A stretch of DNA of 64,000 nucleotides from a virus, in the IMG/VR virus record IMGVR_UViG_3300008266_000033, positions 62,001-126,000 of that record; one strand, 5' to 3'. This document shows positions 59,057-64,000 of this stretch, one piece after another. A program made the position numbers and the translations under genes. The first letter of the stretch is position 1, and every line of letters starts with the position of its first letter. The notes under the pieces are model-generated. The model worked only from the letters and a program-made list of their open reading frames with translations. It searched no databases and had not been told where the DNA came from.

Positions 59057-59341
59057 TTATCGTATAAATATTCTATTTAATGTAAATAAGAATTCTTCTT
59101 CACCATATCCCATATCTTCATATATTTTAGATATTTCTACTAAACTATTAACATCATCTGGGACTTCGCTTAGTGCTTGTTTAAAATCAGCTATATATTC
59201 TTCAGGATCTTCAAATTCAAGCTCTTCTGCTGTATCTGCCATATCTTGTACTAGAGCTGCTTTTAATGTATCTAACGAAACAGGAATAATCCCACCTGGG
59301 GATTTTACCTTAATTTCATTTAAAAGATCAACTAGTTTCAT
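59057..59341 (-). CDS. Small acidic protein with LLNE N-terminus, 94 residues
   Basis: A 94-residue, acidic helical protein. It begins MKLVDLLNEIKVKSPGG with the LLNE site that recurs in several neighbours; the remainder (TAEELEFEDPEEYIADFKQA, VNSLVEISKIYEDMGYGEEE) is mostly helices with Glu/Asp. No known family. It overlaps the next upstream gene by 4 nt (ATGA) and is followed after 1 nt by the 1238-residue gene. Internal head protein suggested by N-terminus and place. Confidence 0.5.
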   Translation of the reverse strand: MKLVDLLNEIKVKSPGGIIPVSLDTLKAALVQDMADTAEELEFEDPEEYIADFKQALSEVPDDVNSLVEISKIYEDMGYGEEEFLFTLNRIFIR

Positions 59342-59574
59342 TTTGATAATTTTTTAAAGCGAGCAGCAATTTTTTTAGCCATTTCTTCTTCCTTCATCAT
59401 AGCCTTTGGTCTAGGATTAGGAGCTTTATCTTTATCAGGAACTAAGGATCTACGTTTAGGTTTAGTTCCAGTTTCTTCTTTTTCTTTGGTTCCTGGTTTA
59501 GTTATAGTTTCGTTTTCTTTTAAAGAATTTAAAAGTTCTTCTTTAATAATTCTACGGAGTTCTGAAAGATTCAT
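59338..59574 (-). CDS. Small basic protein with LRRIIKEEL N-terminus, 78 residues
   Basis: A 78-residue, Lys/Glu-rich and low-complexity protein starting MNLSELRRIIKEELLNSLKE. The amphipathic LRxIIKEEL helix is the shared head-region peptide, followed by a Thr/Lys/Glu-rich tail ending AARFKKLSK. It is probably unstructured except the N-terminal helix. ATGA overlap with the 94-residue gene. Function unknown; likely virion internal or scaffold-interacting. Confidence 0.5.
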   Translation of the reverse strand: MNLSELRRIIKEELLNSLKENETITKPGTKEKEETGTKPKRRSLVPDKDKAPNPRPKAMMKEEEMAKKIAARFKKLSK

Positions 59575-59589
59575 AGTTTATTTGTTTTT

Positions 59590-60138
59590 TTATCCGAAAT
59601 ATTGATTTTCAAAATACAATACTTCAAAGTTATTAGATACGTTAATTAATTGGGCTGCGTTTAATAAATCAGCATATTCTGCTACTGATGTTTTTTGGAT
59701 AATTCTTAATTCTTGTAAGAAATCAAAAGTAGCTAAATCTGCTGGAAATACTTCTGCTGAATTTGAGTTATATTTGGCAAATAGATCATATTCTAATTGA
59801 TATGCTTTATTTACTACATCGATAAGATTAGAAAATACAGGAATCATTTTAACCGAAGGAATAACAGGCATTACATTCCAACTAGTTAAATAATTTTGTA
59901 TTTTTTCAGCATGAGTTAACTCATTATCTGCTTCTGCTTTAAAATAAGCTGCTGCTTTTTTATATGCTTTATCTTCACACCAGTTAGATGCGTTTCTATA
60001 GAAATAGTGAGCAGTATATTCGTCACCTATTCTTTCAATAAGCATTTTAGCTACTTCAGGTGATAAAGTTTTAGGAATTAAAACTTCTGATTGTGAAGCA
60101 GGTTGTATTTCGTTAAGTAAATTTAACTTATTATTCAT
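59590..60138 (-). CDS. Ferritin-like diiron protein
   Basis: A 182-residue ferritin-like four-helix protein. Candidate iron ligands are Glu40 in GDEYTAHYFYRNA, Glu73 and His76 in NELTHAEKI, Glu116 in AYQLEYDLF and Gln142/Gln148/Glu154 in the last helix (QELRIIQKTSVAEY). The pattern E...ExxH...E...QxxE is that of ferritin or bacterioferritin ferroxidase sites. The N-terminus reads MNNKLNLLNEIQPASQ, with the LLNE targeting-like site. It could store or oxidise iron, or protect DNA, and might be packed in the capsid. Its neighbours are head-region proteins, not iron genes. Self-assembly into cages cannot be judged. Confidence 0.72.
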   Translation of the reverse strand: MNNKLNLLNEIQPASQSEVLIPKTLSPEVAKMLIERIGDEYTAHYFYRNASNWCEDKAYKKAAAYFKAEADNELTHAEKIQNYLTSWNVMPVIPSVKMIPVFSNLIDVVNKAYQLEYDLFAKYNSNSAEVFPADLATFDFLQELRIIQKTSVAEYADLLNAAQLINVSNNFEVLYFENQYFG

Positions 60139-60150
60139 ATCAATTTATTT

Positions 60151-61053
60151 TTACCAGTAACCACTAAAGTTTTTAGAACCACCCAAAGATTTCCAATATC
60201 TACCTATTCGGCAAGACCAATATGAGGCTTTAGTTCTATCTGTCTTTTGTGCACATTTGTGTCGTTTAGCAAAAGCATTTCTAGCTTTAGGATCATTTAT
60301 TTTTGTTGATAAACCACCTGAATCTCCAAAAGATACTTTTCTAACTTTACCTTTATCCATTACATAAACATAGAATTTCTTACCTGAAGATCCTCCACGT
60401 TTTGGTTTACCAATTTGTACTTTTTTGCCTTGATATTCTGCTTCATTTAAATCTAATAAATGTTTATAATCATCATAAACATCATAATCTATTAAAATAG
60501 ACATAATATTATTTAAATCAAATTTAGGAGCAGAATATGCATCTAATAAATCTTGATATAAATCTGAATCAGGGCCCCAATCATTACTAACATAAGTTAG
60601 AATTTTTTCATAAGGTACAGCAGATACCATATCAGCCATTTCTATATCTTCCATTCCTCCTAATGTATCTCCAAAAATGTCAAGAGTTTCTTCAATCATA
60701 GGCATATCTAAGGGTACTAATTTACCCTCATATAAACCATATTGACCTAAATCAGTTTCTAATATAATTTCTTTATCTAATCCTGATAAACTAACGGCAT
60801 TGCGAGAATATAAATAACGAGCTTCAGCCCATAAATCTAAAAATGATTTAGAGCCATATCGGAATGTGTTTTCAGTAAGCGGTTTTTTATTGTCTATATG
60901 ATATTTCATATTTTCGGTCATAACCACTTGCGCTTTTAAACCTTCATTTAATATAGGCGCTTTAGAACAACCACCACCACATCCACAACCACAGTCATGT
61001 TTTACATTTTGTTTTAATAAAACTTCTCTAATGATTTTTTTGATGTTTTCCAT
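60151..61053 (-). CDS. Cys-rich-start protein with RHKCAQKTDRTKASYWSCR module, 300 residues
   Basis: A 300-residue protein. It starts MENIKKIIREVLLKQNVKHD, followed by a CGCGCGGGCS cluster, then ILNEG, LTEN and LNEA sites typical of prohead protease targets. The centre is acidic (GGMEDIEMADMVSA). The C-terminus KRHKCAQKTDRTKASYWSCR followed by IGRYWKSLGG is a small Cys/Arg/Trp module found in marine phages and large viruses (DUF5754-type, from memory). Family function unknown. A metal-binding role for the Cys cluster is plausible. Late-type motif just upstream. Confidence 0.55.
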   Translation of the reverse strand: MENIKKIIREVLLKQNVKHDCGCGCGGGCSKAPILNEGLKAQVVMTENMKYHIDNKKPLTENTFRYGSKSFLDLWAEARYLYSRNAVSLSGLDKEIILETDLGQYGLYEGKLVPLDMPMIEETLDIFGDTLGGMEDIEMADMVSAVPYEKILTYVSNDWGPDSDLYQDLLDAYSAPKFDLNNIMSILIDYDVYDDYKHLLDLNEAEYQGKKVQIGKPKRGGSSGKKFYVYVMDKGKVRKVSFGDSGGLSTKINDPKARNAFAKRHKCAQKTDRTKASYWSCRIGRYWKSLGGSKNFSGYW

Positions 61054-61055
61054 AA

Positions 61056-61065
61056 TTATAAATAT
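61056..61065 (-). promoter_or_regulatory. Late-type motif before the 300-residue gene
   Basis: Minus-strand TAATATTTATAATTATG, with TAA the stop of the upstream gene and ATG the start at 61053. Confidence 0.4.
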
Positions 61066-62198
61066 TACTGTATTTTGACAAATTCTCCATCTATCAATTC
61101 ATAAATATGGGTAGCTGAAGTTGCTATTTTTTTAGTTTGAACAATTGATTCATTGTGTTTTATTCCAAACATATTTCTATCATAACGATATGAAGCCACA
61201 AAATATGGATAGTAATCACCTTGAGGGATTTGTGGGGGTAATAAATAGTAAGGAGCAGATAAACTATATAAATTTTCTCCTTGAGGTATAAGTTGGATTT
61301 CTCCTTGTGTTATAATGTTTACATTTTCTGATCCATAAGAATTACTTCCATATTCAGGACCATAAATTAATTTTCTGATTAAATTTTCATTCTTTACAGG
61401 AGCTATAAATTTTGTAGTATTAGGCATTCCTACTAAACCTTTATCAATAAGAAACTTTTTTAATTTTAAAATGAATTCTTCAACTTCAGGTTCATTTTCA
61501 TATCTAGTAAAACCACTCCATCTTATAAAATCACCTGCAGATGGTTCTGATCCTCCTGATTTTTTATGAGAGATAAAAATTTGAGGATTACTATCTTGAT
61601 CAAATAAGAAAAAATCTGCTTTTGGTGTTTTAGGTTGAGTTGCAGCTCCTATAATATTATTATAAATTTGTCCTCCAACTATTATATTGATAGGTTCTCC
61701 ATTATTTTGTTCAATACGAGTTTGAATTTTTTCTGAGAGTAATCTTAGATTATAATCTTCAACTTTTGTACCTGAGCCTTTGCCTTTACCTCCAAAATAT
61801 GGATCTTTTAATAAATCAGAAATACTATATTCTGTTCCTGAATCGTCTTTAAAAAACTTAAATAAATTTATATCTTTAGGGGAAAATAATTTTATTCTAG
61901 CATCTTCTGCTTTTTCAAAAGCCTCTTGATATTCAGGTTTTGAAAATTCTAAAGCAGTAGAACTTCCGTTAACTAATTCAAATGGAACTTTATTTTTAAT
62001 TCTAGTGGCTAGATCTTTAAATCTATAACCTCCTCGTTTTTTTAAATCTCCAAATGATAGTTGCTTAAAAATTTCGTGTAAACCCATTTGTTCAAAAACT
62101 GATTCCAAAATTAAGATATCCTGTTCATTATTCATGTCAGGATATCCTTTTGGAAATTTATATGCTATTTTATTTAAGAATGTATCTAAAATGTCCAT
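61065..62198 (-). CDS. Hypothetical protein, 377 residues
   Basis: A 377-residue, mixed alpha/beta protein, not recognised. It opens MDILDTFLNKIAYKFPKG. The segment KADFFLFDQDSNPQIFISHK then KSGGSEPSAGDFIRWSGFTR has a strand-turn-strand shape with a DxD and a HKK that could be nuclease-like, but the pattern is weak. It overlaps the 170-residue gene by one base (TAATG). No membrane segment or signal. Confidence 0.5.
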   Translation of the reverse strand: MDILDTFLNKIAYKFPKGYPDMNNEQDILILESVFEQMGLHEIFKQLSFGDLKKRGGYRFKDLATRIKNKVPFELVNGSSTALEFSKPEYQEAFEKAEDARIKLFSPKDINLFKFFKDDSGTEYSISDLLKDPYFGGKGKGSGTKVEDYNLRLLSEKIQTRIEQNNGEPINIIVGGQIYNNIIGAATQPKTPKADFFLFDQDSNPQIFISHKKSGGSEPSAGDFIRWSGFTRYENEPEVEEFILKLKKFLIDKGLVGMPNTTKFIAPVKNENLIRKLIYGPEYGSNSYGSENVNIITQGEIQLIPQGENLYSLSAPYYLLPPQIPQGDYYPYFVASYRYDRNMFGIKHNESIVQTKKIATSATHIYELIDGEFVKIQ

Positions 62199-62710
62199 TA
62201 TGCTGGTACTTCAGGTGTTTCTTCTTCTGGTGCTTCTTCTGGTGTTTCTGGTGGTGCTTCACCTGTTTCTTCTGGTGGTGTTTCACCTTCTCCTGGTTCT
62301 TTTTCAGGTTGTTCTGGGGCTGTAAAGTAAAGTAGTCTTGCTATTGCTTCGGCTGCTCTTTCTTCTTCATCTAAATTAAGTAAATAATATTTTTTACCTT
62401 CTACTTGAGCTATCCAACTTCTATCAGTATGAATTATATAAAATAATTGGTTATTTTTTAATTCAATTTGAAAAGTGGTTGGTCTAGGAGCAATCCATGC
62501 TACATCTTCAACAAATAAATTATAATTTGTGGTTAAAAGATCTATTAAAACTTGCTTTAATTCAGGAAACTTAGATAATATAGGTATAACATTATCATCT
62601 AGTGATATGTCTCCAGAATTTGGCATATCTAAATCTACGGACTTTTGTTTAGAAGACCAAACTTGCTTAACTAAAGTTTTAATTTTATCTTTTAATTCAG
62701 ACTTAGTCAT
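62198..62710 (-). CDS. Hypothetical protein with Pro/Glu-rich tail, 170 residues
   Basis: A 170-residue protein. The first ~125 residues are a compact domain (SELKDKIKTLVKQVWS, LSKFPELKQVLIDLLTTN, YIIHTDRSWIAQVEGKKYYL). The last ~45 residues are almost only Pro, Glu, Gly and Thr (EAPPETPEEAPEEETPEVPA), clearly disordered. Unknown function. TAATG overlap with both neighbours. Its acidic tail is like the acidic stretches of the scaffold and the 140-residue protein. Confidence 0.5.
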   Translation of the reverse strand: MTKSELKDKIKTLVKQVWSSKQKSVDLDMPNSGDISLDDNVIPILSKFPELKQVLIDLLTTNYNLFVEDVAWIAPRPTTFQIELKNNQLFYIIHTDRSWIAQVEGKKYYLLNLDEEERAAEAIARLLYFTAPEQPEKEPGEGETPPEETGEAPPETPEEAPEEETPEVPA

Positions 62711-63519
62711 TACTTACCTTTTAATTTAGAAATTACTTTTTCAGCTAGTTTCTTTTTATATTCATTAAGTACTGGTTCTTCATCAGAGTAATCTACATAT
62801 TCCATAATGTAATGCATAGGTTCACCTTGAGGTTCATCTTCACTTTGTAGATAATCAGAAACAGATTGTAAATAATCTTGAGCTTTAGTTAATTTGGATT
62901 GAACCCATGCATCTAATTGTTCCCCATCATCTATAAGATTAGCTAATTTATCAACATTTTGCTTAATAGATGTTAATTGAGAATCAGCCATGCTTGATTC
63001 ATCATTTTGTTGCATCCAATCATCTTCTTTAAGCATAGCTTTTTTAATAGCTAAATCTCTTGCAGCTAAATAATCTTTAGAATCAATTTTTCCATCAGGT
63101 TTTCCTTCAGGTCCTGTTAAATCTTTACCTTTTTTTTCAGGAATTGGTTTCATTAAAGCAGATTTAACTGCTTCTTTAATTTTTGATTGAGTTTCTTTTT
63201 TCATTGTACTTTTAGCTCTTTTTATTGAAGAACCTTTAGCCATTTTTTCAGCATCTTTACCATATTTACTAACTAATGATCTTTTATTAGTGGCGATCAT
63301 AGCATTAAAATATTCTTGGGCTAATTCTTCTTCTTTATCAGATAAACCTTCAGAAACTTTAAGTGCTTTTTTAAGAGGTTTAATTGCTTTTTCTCTTTTT
63401 TTCTCTAAAGATTTAGTTAATTTAGCTTTTTTGGCACCAGGTTGAGTTTGAGGTTTTCCTGTTTTAGCTAAATTAGTAGCTAAAGCATATGCTAACCCTG
63501 TTTTCTCTTTTTTTGTCAT
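62710..63519 (-). CDS. Basic-start head-region protein, 269 residues
   Basis: A 269-residue, mostly helical protein with a strongly basic N-terminal ~60 residues (GAKKAKLTKSLEKKREKAIK) and a C-terminal LANLIDDGEQLDAWVQSKLT followed by KAQDYLQSVSDYLQ, a helix pair that I recall from other marine T4-like phages. QSKIKEAVKSALMKP is a further amphipathic peptide of the IKE type. A DNA-binding or scaffold-interacting internal protein is plausible. One-base TAATG overlaps join it to both neighbours. Confidence 0.55.
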   Translation of the reverse strand: MTKKEKTGLAYALATNLAKTGKPQTQPGAKKAKLTKSLEKKREKAIKPLKKALKVSEGLSDKEEELAQEYFNAMIATNKRSLVSKYGKDAEKMAKGSSIKRAKSTMKKETQSKIKEAVKSALMKPIPEKKGKDLTGPEGKPDGKIDSKDYLAARDLAIKKAMLKEDDWMQQNDESSMADSQLTSIKQNVDKLANLIDDGEQLDAWVQSKLTKAQDYLQSVSDYLQSEDEPQGEPMHYIMEYVDYSDEEPVLNEYKKKLAEKVISKLKGK

Positions 63520-63941
63520 TACATTTCTTCGTCTGAGGAAATCTGAGTTCTGGTGAAATAAGTTAAAACATTACCTATTTGTCTAGTAAGTTTTTTATCT
63601 CCTAATTTTTTAGATGCTTTTAGAGCTTGCATTAACTCTTTTTGAACTTGTTCAGGAGTAGTTAATTCAGTATCTCCTTCATCATCCATAGGCATTTCAT
63701 CAGCAGGCATTTCTTCTGGTGCTTCTTCAGCAGGCATTTCTTCTTCTGCTGGTACTTCTTCTTCTGCTTTTTTGGCCTCTTCTAATTCATCTTCAGGAGT
63801 TTCCATTTCCTTAAGAATCATTTCTTTAATTTTAGCTTTTAAAGAAGATTTAGTATATGTTTCTTGCATTTCTTCCTCAGGCATAAAACCTTCTGTTAAT
63901 ATACCTGCAAGTTTTTGCATTCTTTTAATATCTAAGCTCAT
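63519..63941 (-). CDS. Acidic head-region protein starting with IKRMQKLAGILTEG, 140 residues
   Basis: A 140-residue acidic protein. It opens MSLDIKRMQKLAGILTEGFM: the RMQKLAG peptide shared with the scaffold C-terminus, followed at once by ILTE, an (L/I)xE cleavage-type site. The middle is nearly only Glu, Ala, Pro and Met (about 55-95), and the C-terminus is helical (LKASKKLGDKKLTRQIGNVL). It starts the long co-directional block; a late-type motif lies 17 nt upstream. Likely an internal scaffold-like or packaged protein. Confidence 0.6.
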   Translation of the reverse strand: MSLDIKRMQKLAGILTEGFMPEEEMQETYTKSSLKAKIKEMILKEMETPEDELEEAKKAEEEVPAEEEMPAEEAPEEMPADEMPMDDEGDTELTTPEQVQKELMQALKASKKLGDKKLTRQIGNVLTYFTRTQISSDEEM

Positions 63942-63957
63942 AATATTTTTATTTTAT

Positions 63958-63967
63958 TTATAAATAT
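63958..63967 (-). promoter_or_regulatory. Late-type motif at the head of the right-hand operon
   Basis: Minus-strand ATATTTATAAATAAAAT, 17 nt from the ATG at 63941. It is the only promoter-like element seen before the tightly coupled genes down to 61.1 kb. Confidence 0.45.
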
Positions 63968-64000
63968 GTTATTTTTTTAAAAAAGTATCTAGTATAGTTC

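Noticed and set aside
61065-62198. PD-(D/E)XK nuclease in the 377-residue protein
   Set aside because: The candidate motif (ADFF...FISHKK) lacks the acidic residue of the (D/E)xK half; too weak for a functional call.
62134-62335. Plus-strand frames rich in Phe, Leu, Val and Cys
   Set aside because: Complement of the Pro/Glu-rich tail of the 170-residue protein; the apparent hydrophobicity is an artefact of the opposite strand.
7008-63967. TATAAATA copies read as T4 late promoters on the plus strand
   Set aside because: They would drive transcription away from every gene; position just upstream of minus-strand starts and after minus-strand terminators argues for function in the minus direction. 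Kept only as a note in the promoter finding.
1-64000. Integrase, IS element, tRNA or attachment site
   Set aside because: None seen on reading both strands; no recombinase or transposase motif and no terminal inverted repeats.

Overview
The window is a contiguous piece of a large, AT-rich, T4-like contractile-tailed phage (myovirus) genome. Almost every gene reads from the minus strand, so transcription runs from high to low coordinates. A Bacteroidetes (flavobacterial-type) host is suggested by four promoters of the form TTTG/GTTG-N20-TATnTTTA, the sigma-ABfr-like pattern of that phylum, and by the near absence of Shine-Dalgarno sequences. This host call is an inference from motifs, not a database match.

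Layout in transcription order (right to left). (1) 53.0-63.9 kb: about 14 tightly coupled genes (overlaps such as ATGA and TAATG) for proteins of mostly unknown function, many starting with short shared peptides that look like capsid-targeting or prohead-protease sites. They include a ferritin-like protein, a small cupin, Cys-rich proteins and a 1238-residue protein. (2) 46.8-53.0 kb: a 914-residue protein carrying the RMQKLAG peptide at both ends, a GIY-YIG endonuclease, an FAD dehydrogenase, an HTH regulator, small proteins and a nucleotide-kinase-like ATPase. (3) 36.4-46.7 kb: the head module, with overlapping spanin-like membrane proteins, large terminase, portal, three probable head-assembly proteins, prohead protease, scaffold and major capsid protein. 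(4) 33.4-36.3 kb: an amidinohydrolase-like enzyme, a phosphatidylserine decarboxylase-like enzyme, PhoH and a small virion-type protein. (5) 8.4-33.4 kb: neck (gp13, gp14 and gp15-like), a cluster of tail fibre and adhesin proteins, sheath, tube, the gp26/gp51-like pair, tape measure and baseplate proteins, including a hub protein fused to a peptidoglycan amidase. (6) 1-8.3 kb: replication genes, namely a divergent family A DNA polymerase, single-strand binding protein, UvsX-like recombinase, 5' nuclease, DnaB-like helicase and class I ribonucleotide reductase (NrdB, then NrdA running off the left edge).

The most notable signals are these. A probable programmed +1 (or -2) ribosomal frameshift at a T7 run joins the gp26-like and gp51-like genes just before the tape measure gene. 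A repeated element, ATATTTATAA[C/T]AAAA, lies just upstream of about 20 mostly structural genes, often directly after a terminator, and looks like the phage late promoter. Families of short terminal peptides are shared by otherwise unrelated proteins of the head region. Phage-borne ferritin and phosphatidylserine decarboxylase homologues are present. No tRNA, CRISPR array, IS element or integrase was seen, and no gene-free stretch exceeds 300 bases.
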